From Flexistipes sp. (lineage in GTDB: Bacteria > Chrysiogenota > Deferribacteres > Deferribacterales > Flexistipitaceae): a stretch of DNA of 64,000 nt. A model generated the notes under the pieces. It was not told where the DNA came from, did no database searches, and was given only the letters and a program-made list of their open reading frames with translations. Below are positions 33,967-43,476 of this stretch, piece by piece (position 1 is the stretch's first letter; each line of letters starts with the position of its first letter). The position numbers and the translations under genes are program-made. The stretch covers positions 1 through 64,000 of the forward strand of contig NZ_JAXKVW010000006.1 of NCBI RefSeq assembly GCF_036172515.1, read 5' to 3'.

Positions 33967-34680
33967 TTAATTATTTTTCATTTGTTTCTTTAACATGTTA
34001 TAGGCTTCGCAGCTTTTTTGAAGATTCATGTCGCAGGCCTTTTTGAACAATTTTTTCGCTTTTTCTAAATTTCTTTTAACAGATTTGCCGTTGTAATATA
34101 TTGCAGCCAAATTGTAACATCCTTTTGCATTTTTGCCGTCACAGGTTTTAGTGTATAAATTTATAACTTCAGAGTAATCATTTGCTGCCACTTTTTCAGT
34201 GTCATACATGACGGCTAAATTAAAACATGCGTTTAAAGCTCCCGTATCACATGCTTTTCTGTACAATTTTTCTGCTTCAGCATAATCCTGCTTAACTCCC
34301 TGACTGTTTTCATACATATATGCAAGGTTCAGACATGCGTTTGAAATTCCATTACTGCAGGCCATTTTATAATACTTTGCAGCTTTTTGATTGTTTTGCT
34401 CTATACCTCTGCCTTTGTTATAGATAAGTGCCAGGTTGTAGCAGCTTTCGATAATGCCGCTTTCACACGATTTCTGATACAACTCAACAGCTTTGGCATA
34501 GTTTTGTTTTACTCCCCGGCCGTTTTCATACATATAAGCCAAATTTGCACATGCTTTTGCAAATCCATTACTGCAGGCTTTCTCAAGTTTAAGCATTTTA
34601 TCGTTTGCAGTGACAGTATTTACTGCAATAAAAAACATAAAAATGACGATACAAGGGATGCTTATCTGTTTAAAATTCAT
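33967..34680 (-). CDS. secreted Sel1-repeat protein (Hcp/Slr type)
   Basis: A 237-residue protein with a signal peptide (hydrophobic to about residue 24, ending NTVTA-ND). About six Sel1-like repeats of 36 residues follow, each with the pattern AC-NLA-MYENG-GVKQ-Y-KA--LY-KAC. Two cysteines per repeat, about eight residues apart, are as in the disulfide-bonded Helicobacter cysteine-rich (Hcp) proteins, which sit in the periplasm or are secreted. The partner is unknown. It lies just right of the integrative element and might be cargo of an older element (inference). Confidence 0.8.
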   Translation of the reverse strand: MNFKQISIPCIVIFMFFIAVNTVTANDKMLKLEKACSNGFAKACANLAYMYENGRGVKQNYAKAVELYQKSCESGIIESCYNLALIYNKGRGIEQNNQKAAKYYKMACSNGISNACLNLAYMYENSQGVKQDYAEAEKLYRKACDTGALNACFNLAVMYDTEKVAANDYSEVINLYTKTCDGKNAKGCYNLAAIYYNGKSVKRNLEKAKKLFKKACDMNLQKSCEAYNMLKKQMKNN

Positions 34681-34870
34681 AAATACTCACCCACCTGGAA
34701 ATTATATTATTTATTATACCATTCACATCTGATTGCTGCAAACTATGTTATTTGGATAATAAAAGTGATTCATACTTCTACAAACAGTTTTATTAATGGA
34801 AGTGTTGAATAATTTGTTCTGTTCATTTAAAATTATATAAATATATTATCTCATCTTATCTGGAGATTAA

Positions 34871-35710
34871 ATGCCTGGAAAAATAATTCTGAGTGTATTA
34901 TTGGCCGCTTTACTGTTCTTTTCTGTTTTTGCAATTACAAAGCCTGAGATAAGAAAAACGGTGCTTGTTGAAAGAACCACTGAATATCTTGATACCAATA
35001 TGGAAAGGACAGCTGTTTCCTTTGCCGTATCGAGAGGTGTGAATGCGCTGGTTTCTTTCCTTCAGGATGCTGATTTGGAAATGGGAGTAGGAGTCAGCGC
35101 ACAATTTTCACCGGGTGAATTTCTCGATCCGCTCAATGATATGGTTGAACGTTTTTCCTGGCTGATGCTTTTGTGCTTTACCGTTATCGGGGTGGAGAAA
35201 ATATTGTTTGAGATTTTCCAATCTATCGGTTTTTTTCTGTTGGCTTTTTCCTCTTTATTCTTTTTGTTATGTATATGGTGGAAAAAGGTGTTCAACTACT
35301 CTAATATTTTTCTGAAATTTGCTTTTTTAGGGCTGATACTGATTTGTTGGATACCTGCTCAGGCTGCGATTGGTGATCTGATGCATAATAATTATCTGAA
35401 GCCCGATTACGAACAGGCACAGACTTTTCTTAAACAACACGATAGTAAAAATGAGATTGAATCCTCGGGCTGGTTTGGCGATATGAAAAGCATGTTAAGT
35501 GTTAAGGAAAGAGTGGAAAATCTAAAAAATGCTGCTGAAGAGTATTATGATAAAATAATGAATTTGATAGTGATTTTTACTCTTGAGTCGATCCTTTTGC
35601 CTCTGGTGACTTTATTTGCCGGTTTAAAAATCCTCTCTTTTACATTCGGCAGAAATACGAAAATGAACGAACTCGCAAATCACATCACACGAAAAATTTT
35701 AAAGGGCTGA
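34871..35710 (+). CDS. multi-pass membrane protein of unknown function
   Basis: A 279-residue protein. Hydrophobic segments are at about 4-22 (signal-like or first helix), 95-117, 118-137, 143-163 and 228-252. Between the last two is a charged, probably periplasmic loop (QAQTFLKQHDSKNEIESSGWFGDMKSMLSVKERVENL). I do not recognise a family. It lies between the Sel1 gene (divergent) and a 900-base repeat-rich gap, apparently alone. The ATG has a weak TGGAGAT site. Confidence 0.65.
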   Translation: MPGKIILSVLLAALLFFSVFAITKPEIRKTVLVERTTEYLDTNMERTAVSFAVSRGVNALVSFLQDADLEMGVGVSAQFSPGEFLDPLNDMVERFSWLMLLCFTVIGVEKILFEIFQSIGFFLLAFSSLFFLLCIWWKKVFNYSNIFLKFAFLGLILICWIPAQAAIGDLMHNNYLKPDYEQAQTFLKQHDSKNEIESSGWFGDMKSMLSVKERVENLKNAAEEYYDKIMNLIVIFTLESILLPLVTLFAGLKILSFTFGRNTKMNELANHITRKILKG

Positions 35711-35755
35711 TTTCCTTTATTATCAGGCTTGTTTTTTATTGAAGCACAATTTCAT

Positions 35756-35866
35756 ATATGTTTAGCATATTTAAACAGAAGTAACAGATCTTTCCATTTT
35801 CGGCTGATATGACAGAAAAAAACGTATGTATTCGTCTAAGGCGAATATATAGAATGCTAAACATAT
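35756..35866. repeat. 111-bp inverted-repeat unit
   Basis: ATATGTTTAGCAT at 35756-35768 is exactly inverted as ATGCTAAACATAT at 35854-35866. Inside is a further ATTCG..CGAAT pair. Non-coding and MITE-like; no second copy was noticed in this window. Confidence 0.6.
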
Positions 35867-35885
35867 TTACCAGTCTTTCAGACTG
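35861..35885. repeat. small hairpin repeat R3, second copy
   Basis: Identical over 25 bases to 9048-9072. Confidence 0.7.
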
Positions 35886-35901
35886 GTGCTAGCCATAGGT
35901 A

Positions 35902-36083
35902 TCCTTGCGAAAACCTATTAAGACAGGGTTTTAGCAATCTCAAAACAAGAAAAGTATAGAGGTTGCTTCGCCTCCGCCCAAGGGCAAATTCCCTGCCCTG
36001 TTAAATCCGGCTTTGCCGGGTTGCAGTGCCAGCACTTAACAAGGCGAGCAAAAAACTTGCTGAAGGCGCAAGTGCGAAACTTG
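35902..36083. repeat. MITE-like repeat, copy C (diverged)
   Basis: It shares CTTGCGAAAACC, AGCAATCTCAAAACAAGAAAA, CCCTGCCCTGTTAAAT and the right end AAGTGCGAAACTTG with copies at 2444 and 53230, but has a different middle and a lost left end. The rest of the 35711-36634 gap shows no gene. Confidence 0.65.
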
Positions 36084-36498
36084 AATTATAAATAAAAAAA
36101 CTCCTCTAATGTATAGAAAATAAAAATATCATTTTATGTTATATATCTTTTGCCGAAAAATAAAATTTGGCATCAATTCTGTTTTACACTTTTTTTAAAT
36201 ATAAATGTATGATTGTAATTACATTTGACCTCAGTTAAAAGTCATTCATCCCTTTGTTTCATTTTAATAAGAGTAAATTCATGTTTTTGAGATTCCTTTG
36301 ACCTTGGTTCAAGACTTTTTCTAAAATCTCTTTGATATTTTAGCTTATCTAAAGGTAATTTATCATTCATAAAATATTATATTAGAGATAAATCCTAATA
36401 TCAACCCAGATATGATTTTTTTCAATTTTCCAAAATTTTCAAAGGGCTGAACTCCTGTATGTTAAGGTTTGCCTTTTTATGAATTGATTTGTTAAATG

Positions 36499-36541
36499 AA
36501 ATATCCTCAGAGAAACATCGGATATTTTTAAATTGAAAAAA
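36499..36541 (+). promoter_or_regulatory. short leader motif shared with the choline operon
   Basis: ATATCCTCAGAGAAACATCG followed by GATATT and ATTGAAAAA, paralleling 2641-2687. ATATCC/GGATAT can pair around the conserved CAGAGAAAC. Confidence 0.35.
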
Positions 36542-36552
36542 CAAAATATAGC

Positions 36553-36581
36553 TTGACTGAACAGCATGTTTGCATTAATTA
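36553..36581 (+). promoter_or_regulatory. probable promoter of the liv operon
   Basis: TTGACT at 36553-36558, a 17-bp spacer and TAATTA at 36576-36581, about 55 bases before the livK ATG. Confidence 0.45.
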
Positions 36582-36634
36582 ATTTAAAATAGGAAAGTTT
36601 TAAAATAATGAACAAAAAATTGGGAGGTAATGTT

Positions 36635-37753
36635 ATGAATACTGGTTTTAAAGGTTTTTTGGCAATTATTTTCGTTTTAACAATGTCTATATCCGTTTTT
36701 GCTGCGGATACAATTAAGCTGGGAGTTGCCGGTGCTCATTCAGGGGATTTGGCATCATACGGTATTCCCACTGTAAGAGCAGCACAGTTTGTTGTAGATG
36801 AATATAATAAGAACGGTGGTATCGACGGAAAGAAAATCGAGCTGCTTGTAGAGGATGACGAGTGTAAGCCGGAAAAAGCTGTTAATGCGGCAACTAAGCT
36901 GATGTCACAAGGTGTTGACGCTGTTGTCGGCCATATATGCAGCGGTGCTACAAAAGCCGCACTTTCTATCTATCTTTCACAGATGATTCCAGTTATTTCT
37001 CCTTCTGCAACCAACCCTGCTCTTACACAGAGCGGAAATTATCCTAACTTTTTCAGGACAATTGCTCCTGATGATGCACAGGCCAGACTTGAGGTGGATT
37101 TTGCAGTTGACGAACTGGGGCTTAAAAATATTGCGGTAATACATGATAAAGGTGATTACGGTAAAGGGCTGGCTCAGTTTGCCAAAAAATTTATAGAGGA
37201 AACTGAAGGCGTTAACGTTGCTTTATTTGAAGGTGTAACGCCGGGTGCTCTCGATTATTCAGCCATTGTTCAGAAAATAAAAAATTCTAACGCAGACGGT
37301 GTAATTTTTGGAGGTTATCATCCCGAAGCTTCCAAGATTGTCACACAGATGAGAAAAAAGGAAATGGACATCCCTTTTATCTCCGATGATGGTGTAAAGG
37401 ATGAAACTTTTATAAAAGTCGCCGGTAAATATGCTGAAGGCGTCTATGCAACCGGTCCGAAAGATGTCTCTAGTAATCCGTTGGCAAAAGAAGCGGAAAA
37501 GAAACATATGGAAAAATATGGCGAGCATTCAGGTGCGTTTTATCTTAACGGTTATGCTGCAGCACAAGCTATATTGAATGCTATAGACAATGCTGATTCC
37601 ACAGATCCGCAGAAGGTTATGCAGGCTATGAGAACTAACTATGTGGAAACTCCTCTTGGTAAAATTAAGTTTGATGAAAATGGTGATGCAATTGGTGTCG
37701 GCTTTTCTGTTTATCAGGTACAGGACGGCGAGTACGTAGAGTTAAATTACTAA
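36635..37753 (+). CDS. livK: branched-chain amino acid ABC transporter, substrate-binding protein
   Basis: Starting at ATG 36635, 7 bases after GGGAGG, gives 372 residues; an in-frame ATG at 36608 would lengthen the signal peptide unnaturally. The signal peptide ends near VFAAD. The mature protein has the Leu/Ile/Val-binding fold: TIKLGVAGAHSGDLASYGIP, EDDECKPEKAVNAATKLMSQGVDAVVGHICSGAT, ISPSATNP and FRTIAPDDAQA, which line the amino-acid pocket, and AVIHDKGDYGKGLAQ. It heads a complete five-gene operon. A terminator-like hairpin follows and probably reduces expression of the downstream genes relative to it. Confidence 0.9.
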   Translation: MNTGFKGFLAIIFVLTMSISVFAADTIKLGVAGAHSGDLASYGIPTVRAAQFVVDEYNKNGGIDGKKIELLVEDDECKPEKAVNAATKLMSQGVDAVVGHICSGATKAALSIYLSQMIPVISPSATNPALTQSGNYPNFFRTIAPDDAQARLEVDFAVDELGLKNIAVIHDKGDYGKGLAQFAKKFIEETEGVNVALFEGVTPGALDYSAIVQKIKNSNADGVIFGGYHPEASKIVTQMRKKEMDIPFISDDGVKDETFIKVAGKYAEGVYATGPKDVSSNPLAKEAEKKHMEKYGEHSGAFYLNGYAAAQAILNAIDNADSTDPQKVMQAMRTNYVETPLGKIKFDENGDAIGVGFSVYQVQDGEYVELNY

Positions 37754-37769
37754 AATTCAATAATTTCTG

Positions 37770-37795
37770 CCGGGCTTTTTAGCCCGGTTTTATTT
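37770..37795 (+). terminator. attenuating terminator after livK
   Basis: CCGGGC-TTTTTA-GCCCGG is followed by TTTTATTTT. It sits between livK and livH, consistent with more binding protein than permease being made. Confidence 0.85.
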
Positions 37796-37824
37796 TAGGT
37801 AACTGAATAAAAGGGGATTTCACA

Positions 37825-38727
37825 ATGGAATACTTTCTTCAGCTGTTTTTTGCCGGCCTTACCAAAGGTAGTATTTACGCATTGATAGCTCTCGGATATA
37901 CTATGGTTTACGGCATTATTCAATTAATTAACTTTGCCCATGGGGAAATTTACATGATAGGGGCTTTTACTGCCCTTATTGCGGCTGGAGTTTTATCCGT
38001 TTTTAATTTACCGGTTGTCGCTATCTTTATCATTGTGACTCTTGTGGCCATACTTTATTCTTCAGCCTACGGTTATACTATTGAAAAAATTGCCTACAAG
38101 CCTTTGAGAAATGCTCCGAGGCTTTCAGCACTGATAAGTGCAATCGGCATGTCGATATTTCTGCAGAATTATGTTTTGCTGGCACAGACATCTGATTTCC
38201 TGCCGTTTCCTTCCCTTATAGGACAGTTTAAATTTATGGAACCTTATAATCATATTTTGTCTTCTTCCGGACTTGTTATAATCATATCAACATTTATTGC
38301 TATGTTGCTGCTGTCCTTATACATTAAATTTACCCGTATGGGTAAGGCAATGAGGGCTACCGCTCAGGATAAAAAGATGGCTCTTTTGCTTGGGATAAAT
38401 GTGGACAGAGTAATTTCAACCACGTTTGTTGTCGGATCTGCTCTTGCAGCACTCGGCGGTGTTTTAATTGCCAATCATATAGGTCAGATAAATTTTTATA
38501 TCGGTTTTATTGCAGGAATCAAAGCTTTCACTGCAGCTGTATTAGGTGGTATCGGCAGTGTTCCTGGGGCGGTGTTGGGTGCCCTGATACTTGGATGGAC
38601 GGAGAGTTTTTCCACAGGATATATTTCAAGTGATTATCAGGATGTTTTTGCCTTCATACTGCTTGTGGTGATTCTTATCTTTAAACCCAGCGGAATATTG
38701 GGTAAAAAGACGGATCAGAAGGTGTAA
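37825..38727 (+). CDS. livH: branched-chain amino acid ABC transporter, permease LivH
   Basis: A 300-residue inner-membrane permease with about eight helices. N-terminal GLTKGSIYALIALGYTMVYG and INFAHGEIYMIGAF are the LivH signatures. The EAA-like loop TRMGKAMRATAQDKKMALLLGINVDRVI (about 171-198) couples to the ATPases. AAVLGGIGSVPGAVLGALILG near 241-261 is conserved. A GGGG-type site precedes the ATG. It pairs with LivM, which starts 2 bases after its stop. Confidence 0.93.
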   Translation: MEYFLQLFFAGLTKGSIYALIALGYTMVYGIIQLINFAHGEIYMIGAFTALIAAGVLSVFNLPVVAIFIIVTLVAILYSSAYGYTIEKIAYKPLRNAPRLSALISAIGMSIFLQNYVLLAQTSDFLPFPSLIGQFKFMEPYNHILSSSGLVIIISTFIAMLLLSLYIKFTRMGKAMRATAQDKKMALLLGINVDRVISTTFVVGSALAALGGVLIANHIGQINFYIGFIAGIKAFTAAVLGGIGSVPGAVLGALILGWTESFSTGYISSDYQDVFAFILLVVILIFKPSGILGKKTDQKV

Positions 38728-38729
38728 AA

Positions 38730-39965
38730 ATGTTTTCTGAGATAAAAAAATCGCTGCTTGTTTCCATTTGGTTTATGTTTCTGACTTTTCCTATTATGGT
38801 AATAAAAGTAAACACAATTGAAAATACCATTATATGGAGATGGGAAAATCTTGTTTTGGTAGGTCTCGGATCTTTTTTTCTCTCTTTTCTGTGGAGGTTT
38901 ATGCACAATAAGAAAGCCACAAAAAGAAGACAGGATTATAAGGACGCATTATCAAAACTTTTTTATGATAATTTGATAGAAAATAAAAAGGTTTTTATAC
39001 CTGTAGTTGTAGCTTTAATAATTTTTATTCTGCTGTTTCCGAAGTTATTTTCGGCATATCAGGTCACAATTATGACCACAGCTCTTATTTATGTAATCCT
39101 GGGATTGGGACTCAATGTCGTTGTAGGTTTTGCCGGCCTGCTTGATTTGGGTTATGTGGCTTTTTATGCAGTAGGTGCTTATACCTATGCTCTTCTTAAT
39201 TTTAATTATGACATAAGTTTCTGGATTGCACTTCCTCTTGCCGGTATACTGGGTGCTTTGGCAGGTATTTTACTCGGTTTCCCCGTACTAAGGCTCAGAG
39301 GTGATTATCTGGCCATTGTTACTTTAGGCTTTGGTGAAATAATACGTCTGGTGCTGGAAAACTGGGGTGAGTTTACTCATGGTCCCAGCGGTATTGCCGG
39401 TATAAACAGGCCCAATTTTGGTTTTGATTTAAGTATTATGGGCAGTATAAATGCAATATACTATTTTGTATTTTTCTTTGTCCTTGTGACTATATTTTTT
39501 ACAAATCGATTGCAGAATTCACGGATAGGCAGAGCATGGGTGGCTTTGAGAGAGGATGAAATAGCCTGCCAGGCCATGGGTGTGGATAAAACAAAAACAA
39601 AACTTTCGGCTTTTGCTTTTGGAGCAACATGGGCAGGGTTCATGGGGGCTGTCTTTGCAGCAAAAACCACATTTATTAATCCGGCCAGTTTTACATTTCT
39701 GGAATCAGCCATAATTCTTTCCATAGTTGTTTTAGGTGGTATGGGCAGTATTCCGGGTGTTATTCTCGGTGCACTTATTTTGATACTTCTTCCTGAATAT
39801 CTAAGGGCTTTTTCTGAGTACAGAATGTTGATTTTCGGCGGTGCCATGGTTCTTATGATGGTTTTCAGACCTCAGGGACTGATTAAGAGTAAACGAAGGC
39901 GGTATAACCTTGAGTCTATGTCCAAAAAAGAATTAAAGGAGAGACAAAATGCAGCCTCTTCTTGA
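38730..39965 (+). CDS. livM: branched-chain amino acid ABC transporter, permease LivM
   Basis: A 411-residue permease. An N-terminal region of two extra helices (about 8-60) precedes the conserved core, as in long LivM proteins. The core has LGLNVVVGFAGLLDLGYVAFYAVGAY (about 127-152), FPVLRLRGDYLAIVTLGFGEIIRL, the HGPSGIAGI box, the EAA-like loop SRIGRAWVALREDEIACQAMG (about 262-282) and the closing LGGMGSIPGVILGAL. Its end overlaps livG by 17 bases. Confidence 0.93.
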   Translation: MFSEIKKSLLVSIWFMFLTFPIMVIKVNTIENTIIWRWENLVLVGLGSFFLSFLWRFMHNKKATKRRQDYKDALSKLFYDNLIENKKVFIPVVVALIIFILLFPKLFSAYQVTIMTTALIYVILGLGLNVVVGFAGLLDLGYVAFYAVGAYTYALLNFNYDISFWIALPLAGILGALAGILLGFPVLRLRGDYLAIVTLGFGEIIRLVLENWGEFTHGPSGIAGINRPNFGFDLSIMGSINAIYYFVFFFVLVTIFFTNRLQNSRIGRAWVALREDEIACQAMGVDKTKTKLSAFAFGATWAGFMGAVFAAKTTFINPASFTFLESAIILSIVVLGGMGSIPGVILGALILILLPEYLRAFSEYRMLIFGGAMVLMMVFRPQGLIKSKRRRYNLESMSKKELKERQNAASS

Positions 39966-40743
39966 GATAAACGGTTTAACGATGGATTTCGGAGGCTTAA
40001 GAGCGGTTGACAATATTGATTTTAATATCTACTCAAAAGAAATTGTTGCTCTCATAGGCCCGAACGGTGCAGGCAAGACTACGTTCTTTAACTGTGTGAC
40101 CGGTATGTACAAACCCACCGGTGGGGACATCTATGTATATACTGACGGAGATAATAGAAAACGTATAAATGGTCTTAAGCCTAATAAGGTTACCGAATTG
40201 GGTCTTGCCAGAACATTTCAGAATATCAGGCTTTTTAAAGGGATGACGGTTCTTGAAAATGTCATGATAGGCAGACACTGCAGAACCCATGCAAATATTT
40301 TCTCTGCTCTGATGAGAAACAAACGTATAATCCGGGAAGAGTATGAGTCAGCCTCTTATAGCTATCATATTCTTGAAAGAGTTGGTCTGGACGTGTTTGC
40401 CAATGAAATTGCTGAAAATCTGCCATACGGGGCTCAAAGGAGACTTGAAATTGCGCGGGCTCTTGCAACGGAGCCTAAGGTTTTACTGCTGGATGAGCCT
40501 GCTGCCGGACTTAACCCTCAGGAAACGGACAATTTGATAGAGATTATAAAGATGCTGCGTGATGAAGAAAATATTTCTGTTTTGCTTATAGAGCATGATA
40601 TGGGTATGGTAATGAAAATTTCTGAAAGGATTACAGTAATGGATTACGGCAAAAGGATTGCCGAGGGTCCTCCTGGTGAAATAAAAGAAAATCCTGATGT
40701 GATAAAAGCTTATCTCGGAGAAGACATCGATGCTCAGGCTTAA
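39949..40743 (+). CDS. livG: branched-chain amino acid ABC transporter, ATPase LivG
   Basis: A 264-residue ATPase. Walker A is GPNGAGKTTFFN (about 38-49), then the Q-loop in LARTFQNIRLF. The family-type signature is NLPYGAQRRLEIARAL, a degenerate LSGGQ as usual for LivG. Walker B is KVLLLDEPAAGLNP, with switch His in LLIEHDM. The ending VIKAYLGED is typical. It overlaps livM and livF (14 bases). Confidence 0.93.
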   Translation: MQPLLEINGLTMDFGGLRAVDNIDFNIYSKEIVALIGPNGAGKTTFFNCVTGMYKPTGGDIYVYTDGDNRKRINGLKPNKVTELGLARTFQNIRLFKGMTVLENVMIGRHCRTHANIFSALMRNKRIIREEYESASYSYHILERVGLDVFANEIAENLPYGAQRRLEIARALATEPKVLLLDEPAAGLNPQETDNLIEIIKMLRDEENISVLLIEHDMGMVMKISERITVMDYGKRIAEGPPGEIKENPDVIKAYLGEDIDAQA

Positions 40744-41440
40744 TAATGTCAATACTTTTTACGGAAATATACAGGCTTTGCATGATGTAAGCCTTGAAGT
40801 AAAAGAGGGTGAAATTGTAGCCCTCCTGGGAGCAAACGGTGCCGGGAAAACCACAACACTCATGACAATCAGCGGAATAGTTCCTCCGCAGACAGGTGAA
40901 ATTTTTTATAATAAAACACCCCTTCATTTGATGAAGCCGGATGAGATTGTAAAGCTGGGTGTTTGTCAGGTACCTGAAGGCAGACATATTTTTCCTCATC
41001 TCTCGGTAAGTGAAAATATTGACCTTGGAGCTTTTCTCAGACGCGATAAAGAGCAAATCAGAAAAGATATTGAATATGTGTATGATTTGTTCCCGCAGCT
41101 GGCTGAGCGAAAAAATCAATTGGGAGAAACACTAAGTGGTGGAGAACAGCAAATGTTGGCAATCTCAAGGGCTCTTTTGTCAAAGCCTAAATTACTGCTC
41201 CTTGATGAGCCTTCATTGGGTCTTGCACCTATTATTGTGAGACAGATTTTTGACATTATTAAACAGATTAATCGTGAAAGTAAAACTACAATACTGCTGG
41301 TGGAGCAGAACGCTAACCTTGCTCTTCAGATTGCGGATAAAGGTTATGTTATGGAGACGGGGAAAATCAGGTTGTCAGGTGATGCCAAAGACCTTTTGAA
41401 CAATGATGACATAAAGAAAGCTTATCTCGGCGGTGTCTAA
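40730..41440 (+). CDS. livF: branched-chain amino acid ABC transporter, ATPase LivF
   Basis: A 236-residue ATPase. Walker A is LGANGAGKTTTLM (about 34-46), then VPEGRHIFPHLSVSENI, signature LSGGEQQMLAISRAL (about 136-150), Walker B LLLLDEPSLGLAP and switch His replaced by Gln in LLVEQNAN, which is normal for LivF. It is the last gene of the operon. Its stop overlaps that of the convergent YdjM-like gene, with no terminator between. Confidence 0.93.
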   Translation: MLRLNNVNTFYGNIQALHDVSLEVKEGEIVALLGANGAGKTTTLMTISGIVPPQTGEIFYNKTPLHLMKPDEIVKLGVCQVPEGRHIFPHLSVSENIDLGAFLRRDKEQIRKDIEYVYDLFPQLAERKNQLGETLSGGEQQMLAISRALLSKPKLLLLDEPSLGLAPIIVRQIFDIIKQINRESKTTILLVEQNANLALQIADKGYVMETGKIRLSGDAKDLLNNDDIKKAYLGGV

Positions 41441-42351
41441 TTAAAGCTGTATTCGGTTAATTCCCCATTACCATTTGTTTTAAATTGAAGTGCAAAAGCT
41501 TTATGATTATGTTTACCAAATATATCTTCGTTAAGCATAAACTTCAAATCGAAAATCTCAAAATCGTATTTTCCTCCGCCTTTAACAATAACCGGATAAT
41601 CCACGAACCAGAGATAAGTCTTTAAGAATTTACTGCTGAAATTGTAAGCAGTACTTTCTTTATCAAATTTCCTGTAACTTTTGAACGCTGCCGGATCTAT
41701 CTTCTGGTATGTTTTTACATCTTTTACTTTGTAAGTATCCTTTCCTTCTATTATCACCTTCCAATAAAGAGGTGTTAAAGCTGTCGTGGTTACTATCACC
41801 TTGTTATCCGTTAATTTTGATACCTTAGATTTCACAAAGGATTTAACTCCAAGGTTAGCAACGGGGTAAAATAGAAGAAATGCTGAGGCAATTATTGCTG
41901 TTTTACGGCTTCTTAAAATAAAAGCAAAAATCAATAAAGTTATAAGTGTTAAAGTATAAAATGGATCAATGATGAAAACCGATGATAAAGCAAATCTGTG
42001 TCTGCTGAAAGGGGCAAGCAGTTGGGTGCCGTAGCTGGTAATATAGTCCAGGTATATGTGAGTATACATTATTGAGGCAGCGGTAATTGAAGAAAACAGA
42101 AAACTTTTCTTAAAAATGTATTTTAATAAAAATGCAGTCAAAATACCCAGTATCAATCCGCCCCAGACAGAATGAGTGAAACCTCTGTGATAGAGCAAAT
42201 AATCGGCTTTAGTGCCGAAAAATGATATCGCGTTGTCAATATCAGGCAATAAAGCAAGACTGCCGAAAAGTACAACAGATTTCGTTTTAGCTTTAAAACC
42301 GAGTGTTTTTGACAAAACAACACCGCTGGTAAAATGGGTAACAGGATCCAC
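41437..42351 (-). CDS. YdjM/DUF457-type membrane-bound putative metal-dependent hydrolase
   Basis: A 304-residue protein. The N-terminal MDPVTHFTSGVVLSK, the LLPDIDNAI motif (about 33-41) and YLLYHRGFTHSVW (about 51-63) match the membrane-bound metal-dependent hydrolase family related to YdjM. The conserved His/Asp residues presumably bind a metal. Four to five membrane helices follow to about residue 165. The C-terminal 130 residues are soluble and beta-rich with no recognised motif. The substrate is unknown. Its 3' end meets livF tail to tail. Confidence 0.75.
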   Translation of the reverse strand: MDPVTHFTSGVVLSKTLGFKAKTKSVVLFGSLALLPDIDNAISFFGTKADYLLYHRGFTHSVWGGLILGILTAFLLKYIFKKSFLFSSITAASIMYTHIYLDYITSYGTQLLAPFSRHRFALSSVFIIDPFYTLTLITLLIFAFILRSRKTAIIASAFLLFYPVANLGVKSFVKSKVSKLTDNKVIVTTTALTPLYWKVIIEGKDTYKVKDVKTYQKIDPAAFKSYRKFDKESTAYNFSSKFLKTYLWFVDYPVIVKGGGKYDFEIFDLKFMLNEDIFGKHNHKAFALQFKTNGNGELTEYSFN

Positions 42352-42480
42352 AATCAGCTCCGAATATCATATTAATTATAATTAATATGATTTCTGATAA
42401 TTAATTCAATATATTATGTGTGAGTGAGAGATGTTTAGGTAAAGGTGAAGGTAGAGGTAGAGGAAATGGCAAAAAGTTAT

Positions 42481-43473
42481 TTATAGCCTTTTTTGATCTA
42501 TATCGCTGCTGCCGAATATCTTTGTAAGTAGGCGTTCTTTTACTTTTGTGACAATTTCATCATAATTGTATTCTTTTAAAGGGATTTGACCGCCTGCAGA
42601 TTTCATGTGTCCGCCGCCTGTTCCGATACCTCTGACAAGTCCAAGAGCAATGTGACCGACTTTTCGTTTTGTGGATTTACACCTTAGAGAGAAATAGCAG
42701 ATATTATTGATTTTCCCAATTACAAACGTCCATTTGATGTCTCTCATTCTTAGAAAAAAGTCGGAGGTTTCAGCTATCAGATCGGCATTTCTAACATCAG
42801 ACAAATTACAGAATATAAGATCATTTATGACAACAGCATTCTCTGTGGCTTTTTTCATATTTTTAAAATAATATTTCGGCAGTTCAGGATTTTCTATTTT
42901 TGCCAGCTTGTTGAGAGATATTCCTGGGAGTATGTATCCCATCATTTCGGTATCAACCTTGCTGTTACTTCTACCTGATCCGAGAGTGTCCGTTTTTATT
43001 CCGTAGAATAAAGCAGTGGCCGTATTTGTGTCAGGGGTAATATTCAGTTGTTTATAATATTCCGTTATGATTGTACTTGTACTTCCGTAATTTTTTCGTA
43101 TGTCGTGCAGCTCCACTTTCTTTGTATGGGATCTCAAGTTATGATGATCAATAACTATATCCGGGGAAATCTTTTTCTGTATAAATACGTTACCGGCAGT
43201 GGGCTGCGTATCCACCAGTACAAGACAGTCATATCGGGCGAAATTAAGTTTGGCGGAGAGGTGCATATCTATTTTACATAATTTCACCAGCTCTCTGTTT
43301 TCAGCTCTGCCTATGAGACCGTGATAGGCCAATGTGCATCGTTTTTTCTGAAGAGCACTGAAAAGGGTTTTCAGAGCAAAGGCTGAAGCTATGGTATCCG
43401 GGTCAGGGTTATTATGCATCAGGATTAGTATTTTTCGTTTTGGCTTGATATATTCAAGAATTTTATTGATCAT
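42481..43473 (-). CDS. DHH/DHHA1-family phosphoesterase (NrnA-like)
   Basis: A 330-residue protein. The N-terminal DHH domain has MHNNPDPDTIASAFAL (about 19-34, metal-binding D residues), VLVDTQPTAG and DIVIDHHNLRSH (about 105-116). The DHHA1 domain has a Gly-rich RNA-binding GTGGGHMKSAGGQIPL (about 285-300). Relatives degrade short RNA oligomers, pAp or cyclic dinucleotides. Domain order and length fit NrnA-type enzymes. It is probably co-transcribed with the next gene upstream (3-base gap). No N-terminal PAS/GGDEF, so not the GdpP type. Confidence 0.8.
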   Translation of the reverse strand: MINKILEYIKPKRKILILMHNNPDPDTIASAFALKTLFSALQKKRCTLAYHGLIGRAENRELVKLCKIDMHLSAKLNFARYDCLVLVDTQPTAGNVFIQKKISPDIVIDHHNLRSHTKKVELHDIRKNYGSTSTIITEYYKQLNITPDTNTATALFYGIKTDTLGSGRSNSKVDTEMMGYILPGISLNKLAKIENPELPKYYFKNMKKATENAVVINDLIFCNLSDVRNADLIAETSDFFLRMRDIKWTFVIGKINNICYFSLRCKSTKRKVGHIALGLVRGIGTGGGHMKSAGGQIPLKEYNYDEIVTKVKERLLTKIFGSSDIDQKRL

Positions 43474-43476
43474 AAT

